This document shows positions 9,380 through 19,365 of a stretch of DNA of 64,000 nucleotides, piece after piece; position 1 is the first letter of the stretch; the number at the start of each line of letters is the position of its first letter. The position numbers and the translations under genes were made by a program. The notes under the pieces were generated by a model. The model was not told where the DNA came from and made no database searches. It worked only from the letters and a program-made list of their open reading frames with translations. The stretch comes from an uncultured Poribacteria bacterium (lineage in GTDB: Bacteria > Poribacteria > WGA-4E > WGA-3G). Location of the stretch: contig OX639973.1 of assembly GCA_951828385.1 (NCBI GenBank), forward strand, positions 2,905,200 through 2,969,199, read 5' to 3'.

Positions 9380-10234
9380 TCATCGCTTAAGTCGCCCCCA
9401 TACCGTCGCAAGTTTTCCTTCTGCTTCAACTGCAAATGTGCCATCGGTCCGCGCGCCATTTTTGCCCATTAGATGGTAGGCGTTGCCTGATGTATCCGAG
9501 AACTCCCGTTTTCCCATCGGTTCATCAAAATGCCACAACGCAACCGTCTGTCCATCATTCTCGAATCTTTTCCGCGGCGTGAAACCGCGTTTGGCGGTAT
9601 TGTAACGCGCAACCGTTGAGATGCGGACCTCATCAATATAGCCCGAAAAATGACCCCAAAAATGACCAACGTGAAACTCAATTTTCTCTCCAAATCCGCC
9701 GATCATAAAATCCTGTGGATGCCCGACGTGTGAGATATCGGGGGCAAGAATTATTCTTTGACGCTCTAAGAGGCGCACGGAATCGTTAACGATGACTATT
9801 GGCTGTCCTTCTCTTGCTTGAAAGGCAATATGATTCCATTGATCCGAGGAAAATTTTATCCAACCGAACGCTATTAGAATGTGCACTGGCTCCAGAACAA
9901 CATGCGCGCCACTCATTAGTCTTAAATTTCCGTCGTGATCATGGTCCCAGACATGCATCCGTACCTGTTGGCTGAGAATTATTGCGTTTACATTCTTGGC
10001 AGGCAGTGTGGTTGGATATATCCACGCTTCAAAGGTGAATTCATCCGTGCCTTTTGGTAAGAGAAGCCCAAAAGTTTCAAAGTCCAAAACCGCATGGTCG
10101 TCCACCCCATCAAGGGCTAAATAGTTACCACCAGCAGGTGATGGTGGTGGCATCGCTTCAGCACGCATCGGAATGAAAACGATCAGAAAAAGGCAACCCA
10201 AAATTGGCAGCTTTCGTAGATTTTTTATCTTCAT
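9380..10234 (-). CDS. Exported LamG-domain protein with W-G tail
   Basis: The start at 10234 (not the upstream in-frame ATG at 10279) follows AAGGAGACCT and begins a signal peptide (MKIKNLRKLPILGCLFLIVFIPMRAEA). The mature protein is a concanavalin/LamG jelly roll: GNYLALDGVDDHAVLDFETFGLLLPKGTDEFTFEAWIYPT, then QWNHIAFQA, FMIGGFGEKIEF and FSGYIDEVRISTVARY, closing with TVALWHFDEP and SGNAYHL. These proteins usually bind surface glycans. It ends GKLATVWGRLKR, the window's recurrent tail. Gene order and strand match the kelch and LamG genes upstream, so they may form one transcription unit. Confidence 0.8.
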   Translation of the reverse strand: MKIKNLRKLPILGCLFLIVFIPMRAEAMPPPSPAGGNYLALDGVDDHAVLDFETFGLLLPKGTDEFTFEAWIYPTTLPAKNVNAIILSQQVRMHVWDHDHDGNLRLMSGAHVVLEPVHILIAFGWIKFSSDQWNHIAFQAREGQPIVIVNDSVRLLERQRIILAPDISHVGHPQDFMIGGFGEKIEFHVGHFWGHFSGYIDEVRISTVARYNTAKRGFTPRKRFENDGQTVALWHFDEPMGKREFSDTSGNAYHLMGKNGARTDGTFAVEAEGKLATVWGRLKR

Positions 10235-10350
10235 AGGTCTCCTTGATTTGACTGTAGTTTGGACAATTCTCCGTAGCATAGGAAACCGCTGGTTTCCTGT
10301 TCAAGAGGTTGCAAATCTCGCCCTCAAAAGGGTTTGCGTAAGTACCGAGG

Positions 10351-11427
10351 TTATCTCTGGCGTTCTGCTTTGAGTTCACCCCAGTGTGTCAAAAGTTTGC
10401 CCCGCGCTGTAACCGCACGGAACCCGGTATCAAACGCCTCAACAATTGGCGAAAACCCAAAATCACTTAATAGACCACCTAAGGTATAGATTGTGCCGTT
10501 AACGACAACCACCGTTGTCGCCTCTGTTGGAATCGTTGGAGGTTCTATTTCACGCCATTTGTCAACTGTCGGATTATAAACGTCTACAGCGTCAGGGCGT
10601 TGAAGCGCATTATTCATACCACTTATTGTATAAATCTCATTATCAACAGCAACGGTTGAGAACCCAAATTTGAACATTGGCATGTCCCGGAGTTGAAGCC
10701 ACTGGTCGGTTTTCGGATTATATTCTTCAATATGTGTGACATAATCGTCAACAAGGCCGCGGGCGAATCTTGCCTGACCGCCGAGCACATAAATTTTACT
10801 GTCTACAACGACAGCATCACCCGCACTTCGTGCTGTCGGCATGTCTGCCCGCTGCTCCCATCTATCGGTCAATGGATCGTAAACCTCAACCAGATCTGTA
10901 ATAGCCTTCCCACCAAATACCCCGTTTTTAACTTCAATACGTATGCCACCAATGAGGTATATCTTTCCATCAACAACCGCTGTGGCGAAAGGCATACGGA
11001 GGGTTAGCATATCCTGTTTCTTGACCCATGTATCGGTTTGTGTGTCATACATCTCAACAGTTGTGTGGTATCTTGTCGCACCCCACCGACCTTTTCGGTC
11101 ATAACCCCCAAACACGTAGATTTGGTTGGAAAAAACTGCGGTTTGCGGTCCAATCCGCGGGGTCGGTATCTCTGCAGCTGCGTGCCAGCTGTTCGTCCGT
11201 GTATCGTAGACATCTACCGTTGAGAGCGCGGGCCCACGTCCGCCTACATGTGTCTTGTGGTCAAAACCACCGATGAGATAAATTTTACCACCCACAGCAG
11301 CGGCAGCACCACCAATTCTCCATGTTGGTAGTTGAGTTACCGGTTTCCACCCCCCTGCAAAACTGCTGGAAGCGACAACAAATAGGAGGGTAAAAACCCA
11401 TTGCAAATACCTATATTTTCCGAGCAT
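10351..11427 (-). CDS. Exported kelch-repeat beta-propeller protein with W-G tail
   Basis: A signal peptide (MLGKYRYLQWVFTLLFVVASSSFAGG) precedes six kelch blades, each with the pattern VDGKIYLIGG followed by VEVYDPxTDxW. Examples are GGKIYLIGGFD, SNQIYVFGGYD, DGKIYLIGGIR, DSKIYVLGGQA, DNEIYTISGMN and NGTIYTLGGLL. A six-blade propeller outside the cell generally binds carbohydrates or proteins. The tail ARGKLLTHWGELKAERQR belongs to the recurrent C-terminal family. The start codon follows GGAGAAAGTT. The propeller resembles the sensor part of the sigma-kelch fusion encoded two genes upstream. Confidence 0.85.
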   Translation of the reverse strand: MLGKYRYLQWVFTLLFVVASSSFAGGWKPVTQLPTWRIGGAAAAVGGKIYLIGGFDHKTHVGGRGPALSTVDVYDTRTNSWHAAAEIPTPRIGPQTAVFSNQIYVFGGYDRKGRWGATRYHTTVEMYDTQTDTWVKKQDMLTLRMPFATAVVDGKIYLIGGIRIEVKNGVFGGKAITDLVEVYDPLTDRWEQRADMPTARSAGDAVVVDSKIYVLGGQARFARGLVDDYVTHIEEYNPKTDQWLQLRDMPMFKFGFSTVAVDNEIYTISGMNNALQRPDAVDVYNPTVDKWREIEPPTIPTEATTVVVVNGTIYTLGGLLSDFGFSPIVEAFDTGFRAVTARGKLLTHWGELKAERQR

Positions 11428-11436
11428 AACTTTCTC

Positions 11437-12312
11437 CTAACGATCCAACTTGACTTGACCCCATGTCGTGGTTATAGAGGTGGTCCTTAGATTGACAACA
11501 AGTGGGCCACTGGTAGTGACACCGTTCATGCCGATTAATGTATACCCACTCCCCGATTCATCTTCAAAGTGATCTGCACCTTCCTTATCATTAAAATCCC
11601 AGAGTGCCAACGTGTGTTTATCGTTTGAGAAACGGTGTGGCGGCTCAAAAGGTGAGGTCCCCACCTCGGCAGGTAAATCATACCGGGCGATATCGGAAAA
11701 CCTTATCGCATCAATTTCGCCATGAAAGTAAGGTATATGTTCGACTAATTCTTTTTTTGCAAAACCGCCTACACAGAAATGTTTAAACCATTCAGGGAAA
11801 TTCAGATCCTCAACTATTACGTTCAGAAAGTCCTGTTTCTGTCCCCGAAGGATTTGATCGTTGTATGCCAAATGTAACGTGCTATCCTTGAAGATGAGTG
11901 CCATATAGTTCCATTGATCCTTTTTGATGGGAGCATGACTACCTCTGGGACCGTGCGCTCCTGCGCCTTCAAGATATGCTGTACCGTATGAACACACTTC
12001 ATCTTTCCCACTGATCGGAACCCGCCTACACTTATTATCGGGCAGCAATCCGAAGCGAACTTGCTGACTGAAAATAATATTATACTTTCCTTGCTCCGGC
12101 GCAGCTTCAGCTTTCGGATAGAACCACACCTCAACCGTAAATTCATCGGTATTTCCCGGGAAAATATAACCGTGTTCGGCAAACGGAAGGATCGCATAGT
12201 CATCTTCACCATCCAGCATCAAAACGCCACCAGAGGGCGCGAAAGAAAATACTGGCAGAACTAAATTCAGCAAGAACACCACACTGAGTAGCAATTTACA
12301 GTTAATATACAT
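11437..12312 (-). CDS. Exported LamG-domain protein with W-G tail
   Basis: The signal peptide is MYINCKLLLSVVFLLNLVLPVFSFA. The LamG fold is visible as SGGVLMLDGEDDYAILPFAEHGYIFPGNTDEFTVEVWFYPK, QWNYMALIF, HFCVGGFAKKEL, FHGEIDAIRFSDIARYDLPAE and HTLALWDFNDKEGADHFEDESGSGYTLIG. It ends TSITTTWGQVKLDR. It is a clear paralogue of the gene at 14644-15519, sharing long identical stretches; the sigma-kelch gene lies between them. The stop is 9 bp upstream of the kelch gene start, consistent with co-transcription. Confidence 0.82.
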   Translation of the reverse strand: MYINCKLLLSVVFLLNLVLPVFSFAPSGGVLMLDGEDDYAILPFAEHGYIFPGNTDEFTVEVWFYPKAEAAPEQGKYNIIFSQQVRFGLLPDNKCRRVPISGKDEVCSYGTAYLEGAGAHGPRGSHAPIKKDQWNYMALIFKDSTLHLAYNDQILRGQKQDFLNVIVEDLNFPEWFKHFCVGGFAKKELVEHIPYFHGEIDAIRFSDIARYDLPAEVGTSPFEPPHRFSNDKHTLALWDFNDKEGADHFEDESGSGYTLIGMNGVTTSGPLVVNLRTTSITTTWGQVKLDR

Positions 12313-12400
12313 CAGAAATCCTCTTTCTTAGGTTAGACATTTTTCTCGCGTAAGTTCTAAAAATTTTTAGTGAAAGTGTAAAATAAAACACATTGAAGGT

Positions 12401-14350
12401 TCAATGATTGCTGTTTTTAATCGTTTTCCATGTTTGCACAAGTTTTTCCATTGGGTCAACGCTCTGAGAAACTTCGCCTGTGCCGTATACGTCAATCATT
12501 GTAAGCGGTCTAAAAGCAGCACTATTGCCCCCAAAGGTATAGATATTCTCGTTTATTACCTCAGCCCTATGTCCCCATCTGCCAATCGGCATGTCTGGTT
12601 CCTGTGTCCAACGGTTAGTTTCAGGATCGTAAACTTCAACAGTTGAGAGATACTTGAACTGATCATCGCCCCGAAAACCACCCCCTATTACATAAATTTT
12701 TCCGTCGATTACACTTGCCGTGTGAAATGCTTTTGGGGCAGGCATCTCAGTTATTTCTGTCCACCGATTGTTCTTTGGATCAAACACTTCAACACTGGAA
12801 AGAAAGGGGCCTGGATGATTTGGAATCTGGGACCATCCCACTCCACCCATCACATAAATCTTTCCATTCACAACACTCACTGACGCGCCCCCACGAGCAT
12901 GATTCATACTTTTCGCTGCTGTCCACGTATCAGTGGCTGGATCATAGATGTCCACGCTATTTAAGCGCCACTGTTTTCTGTTGGCTGCCACGCCACCAAT
13001 GATATAGATCTTTCCATCCACGATGCAGGTACTGTTACTACTCCTCGGCACAGGCATATCCGCTTTCTGGGTCCATGTGTCGGTAACTGGATCATACATT
13101 TCTATAGTTGGGAGAAGTGTACCACTGTGCCCCCAACCGGCACCAACCTGATATTTCTTGCTTTCTCCTCCACCAATGGCATAGATTTTCCCATCCACGA
13201 CCAAGGTAGACACGCCAGCCCGCGCTGTCGGCATATCTGTCTTTCTTTCCCATGTATCGGTTTTCGGGTCGTACATTTCTACCGTTGCAATGGATGTGTC
13301 ACCAAGCTTGTCAACTTCACCCCCTATTGCGAATACTTTTCCGTCCACAACACACGTCCCAAATTGAAATCGGGCTGTTGGCATGTCTGTTCTCGGCATC
13401 CACTGTTTGGCAGCATTTTCCGGCGCAACCGATACCGAGGTTACATTAGAAACTTGGGTGACGGCACGGCTGGTTTCATTCGGCCTCACATCCCGTCCGA
13501 CCCGATTGCGCACAGCCGGTTTCGCTGCTATATCAAGAATAATAGGCGCATCGACGATTTCAATCGTCGGTTCAGAGTGTGCTTCAAAACTATACGGCTT
13601 CTGGAAACGGGTGAGATACCGGTTGCTCGCCCCGAGAAGTAAAGCGATCAAAACCGCAACCGTACCTAAAGCCATCCATGGGAGGAACGGTTTAGCAGCC
13701 GGAGGCGGAGTGGGTTTCATGTCAGCAACTTGGCGCATGACATTCTCGCCCAAACTCGCCGGTATTCGCACGCCACCGAAAACCTCTTGGATCATCAGTT
13801 CCTCGTCCTCTTGCAAACGCTTTCGGCCCCGACGAAGCCTACTTTTAATTGTACCCACGGACACCCCTAAGAATTTCCCAATCTCTTTGGCAGTCATTTC
13901 CCCCAGATAATAGAGTGTCACCACTGTGCGTTCGCTCTCTGGAAGTTTGGCGAGCAGCTTTTTGACGAGTTCACGCCGATGCTCGGTGCGTTCTGTTTCT
14001 CGCGCTTCTGATACGTGATGCATATAAGAGGATTTTTCGATTTCTTCCACAGGTGTGTCCTCCAGCGATTCCGTTATGAGCCTTCTCTTCCGACTCCAAT
14101 CAATGCAAAGCCGATCTGCAATGACATACAGCCATCCGGCAAACTGATTGTGATTCTTCAGCGTTGAGAGTTTTTTGTAGGCTTGAAGGAAGGTGTCTTG
14201 CGTAATATCTTCAGCAATGTGAAAATCCCCGAGCTTCCGCCATACAAGCGCGTGCACGCTTTTCTGGTATCTTTGGAGCAAGATACCAAATGCCGCATCG
14301 TCTCCCGATAAGGTTCTCTGAATCAGTTGAACATCATCTTCTTTTTCCAC
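12401..14350 (-). CDS. ECF sigma factor fused by a membrane helix to an extracytoplasmic kelch propeller
   Basis: The N-terminal ~190 residues are sigma-70 region 2 (HALVWRKLGDFHIAEDITQDTFLQAYKKLSTL... FAGWLYVIADRLCIDW) and region 4 (LPESERTVVTLYYLGEMTAKEIGKFLGVSVGTIKSRLRRGRKRL). One transmembrane helix (PFLPWMALGTVAVLIALLLGAS, ~residue 220) follows, then a linker and six kelch blades (e.g. VDGKVFAIGGE, VDGKIYAIGGG, VNGKIYVMGGV, IDGKIYVIGGG). The layout implies a membrane-tethered sigma factor whose outer propeller senses something; release would need proteolysis or local DNA contact. The tail EKLVQTWKTIKNSNH is a degenerate copy of the W-G tail. I chose GTG 14350 after AGGGGG by analogy with the paralogue at 56200; ATG 14377 is an alternative. 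Confidence 0.85.
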   Translation of the reverse strand: MEKEDDVQLIQRTLSGDDAAFGILLQRYQKSVHALVWRKLGDFHIAEDITQDTFLQAYKKLSTLKNHNQFAGWLYVIADRLCIDWSRKRRLITESLEDTPVEEIEKSSYMHHVSEARETERTEHRRELVKKLLAKLPESERTVVTLYYLGEMTAKEIGKFLGVSVGTIKSRLRRGRKRLQEDEELMIQEVFGGVRIPASLGENVMRQVADMKPTPPPAAKPFLPWMALGTVAVLIALLLGASNRYLTRFQKPYSFEAHSEPTIEIVDAPIILDIAAKPAVRNRVGRDVRPNETSRAVTQVSNVTSVSVAPENAAKQWMPRTDMPTARFQFGTCVVDGKVFAIGGEVDKLGDTSIATVEMYDPKTDTWERKTDMPTARAGVSTLVVDGKIYAIGGGESKKYQVGAGWGHSGTLLPTIEMYDPVTDTWTQKADMPVPRSSNSTCIVDGKIYIIGGVAANRKQWRLNSVDIYDPATDTWTAAKSMNHARGGASVSVVNGKIYVMGGVGWSQIPNHPGPFLSSVEVFDPKNNRWTEITEMPAPKAFHTASVIDGKIYVIGGGFRGDDQFKYLSTVEVYDPETNRWTQEPDMPIGRWGHRAEVINENIYTFGGNSAAFRPLTMIDVYGTGEVSQSVDPMEKLVQTWKTIKNSNH

Positions 14351-14456
14351 GAGATCCCCCTGATGAAAAGATGGCATCGCGTTCTATGCACGCAAAGACT
14401 GAATCTGATGTGGAGTCTTGTAATACCATCTCTGAAATTTTATATTCCATATTATT

Positions 14457-14600
14457 TTTTTTATCTTCATCTAACCGCACTGATTCCCAGGCCCGGTAGG
14501 TACGGTTTGCAACCGGGGTCCCCACCCGTTACTGGGAAGGGGCACCAGACTTCGCCAATAAATTACCGAATCAATTTTTTATCTTCATCTAACCACACCG
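14457..14600. repeat. Direct repeats flanking a palindromic dispersed repeat
   Basis: TTTTTTATCTTCATCTAACC is present at 14457-14476 and again at 14573-14592, and both copies continue with similar CAC. Between them lie GGTACGGTTTGCAACCGGGG (a foldback also seen near 42945) and the dispersed element GGTCCCCACCCGTTACTGGG followed by AAGGGGCACCAG. The arrangement looks like an insertion with a duplicated flank, but 20-24 bp is long for a normal target duplication. The rest of 14351-14643 holds no gene. Confidence 0.65.
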
Positions 14601-14643
14601 GTCCCATTATGTCAAGTGTTTGCAGCCTATGAAAATTTCAAGT

Positions 14644-15519
14644 TCAAAACGATTCTGACTTGACTTGGCCCCATGTCGTCGCTAAAGAGGTATTGGGTCG
14701 AATCTCAAGTCCATCTTCAGGAGCACCCCCAAGATTAACACCCGCTCCACCAAGCGTAATGGCACCATTCATGCCGATGAGTGTCTTCCCATTCCCCGAT
14801 TCATCCTCAAAGCGATCTGCACCCACCTTGTCATTGAAATCCCAGAGTACCAACGTGTGCGCATCGCTTGAGAAACGGTGTGGCGGCTCAAACGGCGAGA
14901 TCCCCTCCTCGGCGGGTAAATCATACCGAGCAATATCTGAAAACCTTATCGCATCAATCGCACCATGAAAGTAAGACTTTCCAACATACCCACCCACAAA
15001 GAAATTTTTAAACTCGTCACGGACACGCAGCTCCGCAGCCACCACGTTCATAATGTCCCATTTCCCACCGTTAACAATCTGATCGTTGTGCGCCAAATAA
15101 AATATGCTGTCCGTGAAAATGACTGCCATATAGTTCCATTGATCCATCTTGATGACAGCATCAATGCCTGTGACACCTCTTGCTGCACCTTCAAGATATG
15201 CTGAGCCATAGGAACAAACTTGATCCTTCTTACCGACCCTACCTCTACAATCACTTGCCCTCAATCCGAACGCAACTTGCTGCCTCAGAATGATACCTTT
15301 CTCTCCGGGCTCCGGTCGAGATTTCGGATAGAACCACACCTCAGCCGTAAACGCATCGGTATTTCTCGGGAAAATATAGCCGTGTTCGGCAAGCGGAAGT
15401 ATTGCATAGTCATCCTCACCATCCAGCATCAAAACACCACCCGAAGGCTCAAAACAAAATACAGGCACAACCAAACTCAGCAAGAATACCACACTGAGTA
15501 GGAACTTACAGTTAATCAT
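14644..15519 (-). CDS. Exported LamG-domain protein with W-G tail (paralogue)
   Basis: It closely resembles the product of 11437-12312: signal peptide MINCKFLLSVVFLLSLVVPVFCFE, then GGVLMLDGEDDYAILPLAEHGYIFPRNTDAFTAEVWFYPK, QWNYMAVIF, FFVGGYVGKSYFHGAIDAIRFSDIARYDLPAEEG and HTLVLWDFNDKVGADRFEDESGNGKTLIG. The C-terminus is NTSLATTWGQVKSESF. The two genes are evidently duplicates bracketing the sigma-kelch gene, which suggests a functional set. The start follows AGGGAGGATTTCTG. Confidence 0.82.
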   Translation of the reverse strand: MINCKFLLSVVFLLSLVVPVFCFEPSGGVLMLDGEDDYAILPLAEHGYIFPRNTDAFTAEVWFYPKSRPEPGEKGIILRQQVAFGLRASDCRGRVGKKDQVCSYGSAYLEGAARGVTGIDAVIKMDQWNYMAVIFTDSIFYLAHNDQIVNGGKWDIMNVVAAELRVRDEFKNFFVGGYVGKSYFHGAIDAIRFSDIARYDLPAEEGISPFEPPHRFSSDAHTLVLWDFNDKVGADRFEDESGNGKTLIGMNGAITLGGAGVNLGGAPEDGLEIRPNTSLATTWGQVKSESF

Positions 15520-16010
15520 CAGAAATCCTCCCTAACTTCTTATGAATAGATGCGTTACTGAAAAGTAAATTGGTTCGTCGTCGCGCAATTCTGCGGCGTA
15601 CCCGCCTGCCTCTTGATAAGGGGCGATAAAGGGGGTTGCGACGTGCATTATTGCGCATTGCGTCCGTTTCAATTAAGCAACACGATACGCTTTACACCCT
15701 CTATTATTAAAGACGAATTTTGAGTCCGAAAAGATGCATCATAAAAAAAAAATCGAATACCAACGCCACAAACCCATATAACCAGTAGGATAGGAGCCTC
15801 TCAAACTCATAAAAAAAAACGCGAACAATCTCGCGCACACCTTTAGAAAAGACACCCACTACCAAACTATTTGAAAACTGTCTTTACATATAGTAAGGAC
15901 AGACGAAATTCCTGATGCCTGTACACATTTCCATGTAGAGTGTATCAAAATAGTAGACCTAATAAAAAGAGAAAATTGGATATTTGAATAGACAGAGAGC
16001 AATATCGCGT

Positions 16011-16039
16011 TTGACTTAAAACTGACAATCTGCTACACT
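16011..16039 (+). promoter_or_regulatory. Predicted sigma-70 promoter of the DUF499 gene
   Basis: TTGACT (16011-16016) and TACACT (16034-16039) are separated by 17 bp and lie 35 bp before the GTG start, with GGAGATGGAG as ribosome-binding site between. The remainder of 15520-16010 shows no gene and no clear repeat. Confidence 0.55.
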
Positions 16040-16074
16040 GCTGAAAAAAATTACGGAGATGGAGCCCCAAACAC

Positions 16075-19000
16075 GTGAATTCGCCCAAACGTCCAAACCA
16101 AGATGCACTCTACCAAGCACTCAATATCTACTGCGATACCATGCGACCGTTTATCCTCAGAAACCTGAAAACGGTGCAAAACCTATCACCAGAAGATCAT
16201 TTTCAAAACGAAGCGGATATAGACTTTCGTGACTTTCCACACCTCTTCAGAAAGTACTGGCACGACGTTTTTAAACATCGCTTTGATCCAGATCGGGATG
16301 TGCGTAGTGCTGTGGGCATAATAACTGAAGCGCGGAATAACACCTTTCACACTGAAACAGAAGACCTCGCTTTAGGATATGCTTTAGCTCGGCTTCACGA
16401 AATTGCCGACATGCTCGGACAAATTAATGCCCCAGAACAGAAAGGTGAAGTTGAAACCACCCGAGACAGGTTATTAGCCAATGTAACATCTACTGTAGAA
16501 TCGAAACCGAAACTACCCCGTAGAAAGGCGGCAGACCTCAAATCATGGCGTGATGTTATACGTCCCAATACCGATGTCATTCAAGGCACTTTCCGAAAAT
16601 CAGAATTCGCCGCGGACCTTCAAGAGGTATTTGAGGGTAGGGCTAAGACACCAGAATACGGCGAAACCGAAATCTTCTTCAATCAGACCTATATCACCCC
16701 CGGACTCCGTCAATTGTTAGTGAACACCTTGAAACGCCTCGGCGGTAAAGATGGCGATCCTGTTATCCAACTCAAAACCGGCTTCGGAGGTGGAAAAACC
16801 CATAGCCTCATCGCTCTCTATCACCTCGTTACTGGGATTAACATCCTAAGAGCACTTCCAGCAGAAAATAAATATAAGCGACTACGTACTGAAATTGAAG
16901 ACATCCTAAACGAAGCAGGATGCCATACCGACACACTCCTCAATGCTAACGTTTCTGTTCTTGTTGGCACCTATCTTTCAACGACCGATGCAGATGAAAC
17001 GCAACAAGGTGACCCGCTCAATACACTTTGGGGTATGATGGCAGATCAACTCGGCGGACAGGATGCTTATAATATTGTCCGGAAAGCCGCACTTGAAGGC
17101 ACCGCTCCGGGTGGAAACCAGTTGGATGCCCTATTTGAACACGTCGGACCCTCTATTATCCTAATGGATGAACTCGTTGCTTATGTCCGGAACGTACAAG
17201 GCGTTACACGAGAAAGCATTTATACCTTTTTTCAAGCGGTTACCGAGTCTGTAAAGAGAACTAAAAATGTTACGCTCGTTACAACGCTGCCAGAGGGACA
17301 AATCCAAGCAGGTGGCGAAGGTGGCATGACTGTTCTTGATACCCTTGAATCCATTCTTGAGAGGGTTGATGCTGTTTCTATCCCCTTGGAAGTTGATAAC
17401 GCATTTGAGGTCGTGCGCAGACGGTTGTTTAGTAATATGAGTGACGACGACAAGACAGAACGCGACTTGACTTGCGAGGCGTTCCGAAGGATGTATCAAA
17501 ACTCGCGCAGTGAATATCCAAATAACGTTAGCGATCAACACTACCTACAACGAATGAAAGACTGCTACCCGATCCATCCCGAAATATTCGACCGACTCTT
17601 TGAGGACTGGGCAGTCATGCCCGGATTTCAACGCACCCGCGGCGTACTACGCATCATGGCGACTTGCATTTCCCGCCTCTACCAAGAACAGGATCCGTCC
17701 CTGTTGATAATGCCCGCAAACCTTACGCTTGACGATCCCGCACTCGCCGATGAATTCACAAGACTGCTTGCAAGGTCTGGCGGAAATTGGGACCCCGTCA
17801 CAAAAGAAGTAGACAGCCACGGTTCCCGGACCGACCAGATTGATCAGAGTTCTCAAAGTTTCATTGAAGTGGGGAGCGCAGCGCGTCGAGTCGCCCGCAC
17901 CGTTTTCTTCGGTAGTGCAACCGGCCGTGCTGTCAAAGGCATATCTCAGCAGCAGATTCATCTCGGAGTCGTTGAACCCGGACAAGGCGTTGCAGTTTAC
18001 AATGATGCACTCAGCAGAATGGCTGGCAACCTCCATTTTCTCTATAATCTTGACGATAGATACTACTTCCATACACAAGAAAATTTGAATAAAGTCGCCA
18101 GAGATCGCGCAGCGGAATACACGGAAAAAGATATCCACGGTGAGATCGTCTCGCGATTGGAAAGAACAATCGGACGCGATCCGAGCGTGCAAATCTGCCC
18201 AACATCTCCAGACCTCGTAAAAGATTCGGAGACCGTCCAGTACGTCATTCTGCCACCACAATCCTCTCTGCCGAGCCGAGAAAAAGAGACCGATGTGGCT
18301 CGCGAGGCAGCACGCAAAATTCTCAGATACAGTACAGACGATGAAAGACAGCGTACCTTCAGAAACACCATCCTTTTCGTTGCAGCGCGGAGAGATGATA
18401 TCCGAGAACTCAGAAACCTTATAAAAAACTACCTCGCGTGGAACTCTATCATGAACGGAGACCTCCTACACGGGGCACTCGCCAACCTTGAAGGTGAAAG
18501 GTTAGACCAGACCAAGGAAAATCTCGAATCTGCCGAAGATGCGGTAACAAACGCCTTGTTCAAGGCATACCGATGGGCACTCACACCCTTCCAAACAGAC
18601 GAGCGGGAGGCCGCATACAACTTCTCTACGGCTGAGACAAGACCCGAAGATGGCAGAATTATGAAGCGTCTCCGAGACAAATTCATTGACGACGACGCAA
18701 TTGTTACAAAAATAGCTCCTGAAATCTTCGCCGGAAAATTGCAGCAATACGTCTGGAGTAGTGACACCTACCAAGACCACATTGAAATAGAACGTCTCTG
18801 GGAACTGATGGCGCAAAACGTCTATATGCCACGACTGAAAGATCGGAACGTTTTGGCAACGTGCATTAAAGACGGAGTCGAAGCAGGCATTTTTGGATAC
18901 GCCAAGGCGTATCAGGATGGCGACTACCACAACTTCCGTTTTGAAGAACAGATCGGTGGACTCCGAATAGATAAAGGCACCCCCGCTGTCCTCATAACCC

Positions 19001-19365
19001 CTGAGTTAGCAAAGTTACTCAAGGAGGAAAGAGACAAGCAGCAGAAACCGCCGGACACTCCCCAACCAGCACCAGGCACGGGAAAGAAAACGAACGGTGG
19101 GACGACCAGTCCTGGGGTCAAACCTTCACAAGCACAGGGACCTACACATATTGTTGTTACCAAGGCTCTGCAATTAGAACTATCGTTTAGCGACGAGCTT
19201 GACATCATCCAAGACGAAATTGCCCGTACCCTGCAAGCCGACGGTGGAAAGGTGAAAGTTGAAATCATCGTCACCGCCGACAAATCAGACAGTTTTTCGG
19301 AAAACACCACCCGCGCAGTGAAGCAAAATAGCGAACACCTCAACGCCGAATTCAAGAGCGACTAA
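16075..19365 (+). CDS. DUF499 P-loop ATPase with N-terminal Swt1/HEPN-like domain
   Basis: This is a large ATPase of the DUF499 family, known to me as a partner of DUF1156 DNA methylases in defence-type islands. Residues 1-130 form an all-helical region resembling Swt1-type HEPN domains (FRKYWHDVFKHRF, ITEARNNTFHTE). Walker A is LKTGFGGGKTHSLIALYHL near residue 240 and Walker B is SIILMDELVAYV near 365. A linker rich in P, K, T and G precedes a small C-terminal domain. GTG at 16075 is the start, behind a strong ribosome-binding site. A likely role is DNA loading, translocation or sensing with the methylase encoded 3 kb downstream; the biochemical activity is not known from sequence. Confidence 0.85.
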   Translation: MNSPKRPNQDALYQALNIYCDTMRPFILRNLKTVQNLSPEDHFQNEADIDFRDFPHLFRKYWHDVFKHRFDPDRDVRSAVGIITEARNNTFHTETEDLALGYALARLHEIADMLGQINAPEQKGEVETTRDRLLANVTSTVESKPKLPRRKAADLKSWRDVIRPNTDVIQGTFRKSEFAADLQEVFEGRAKTPEYGETEIFFNQTYITPGLRQLLVNTLKRLGGKDGDPVIQLKTGFGGGKTHSLIALYHLVTGINILRALPAENKYKRLRTEIEDILNEAGCHTDTLLNANVSVLVGTYLSTTDADETQQGDPLNTLWGMMADQLGGQDAYNIVRKAALEGTAPGGNQLDALFEHVGPSIILMDELVAYVRNVQGVTRESIYTFFQAVTESVKRTKNVTLVTTLPEGQIQAGGEGGMTVLDTLESILERVDAVSIPLEVDNAFEVVRRRLFSNMSDDDKTERDLTCEAFRRMYQNSRSEYPNNVSDQHYLQRMKDCYPIHPEIFDRLFEDWAVMPGFQRTRGVLRIMATCISRLYQEQDPSLLIMPANLTLDDPALADEFTRLLARSGGNWDPVTKEVDSHGSRTDQIDQSSQSFIEVGSAARRVARTVFFGSATGRAVKGISQQQIHLGVVEPGQGVAVYNDALSRMAGNLHFLYNLDDRYYFHTQENLNKVARDRAAEYTEKDIHGEIVSRLERTIGRDPSVQICPTSPDLVKDSETVQYVILPPQSSLPSREKETDVAREAARKILRYSTDDERQRTFRNTILFVAARRDDIRELRNLIKNYLAWNSIMNGDLLHGALANLEGERLDQTKENLESAEDAVTNALFKAYRWALTPFQTDEREAAYNFSTAETRPEDGRIMKRLRDKFIDDDAIVTKIAPEIFAGKLQQYVWSSDTYQDHIEIERLWELMAQNVYMPRLKDRNVLATCIKDGVEAGIFGYAKAYQDGDYHNFRFEEQIGGLRIDKGTPAVLITPELAKLLKEERDKQQKPPDTPQPAPGTGKKTNGGTTSPGVKPSQAQGPTHIVVTKALQLELSFSDELDIIQDEIARTLQADGGKVKVEIIVTADKSDSFSENTTRAVKQNSEHLNAEFKSD

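Noticed and set aside
14327-14632. Plus-strand frame containing GSPPVTGKGHQ
   Set aside because: It is a translation of the dispersed repeat between two minus-strand genes and has no start signal.
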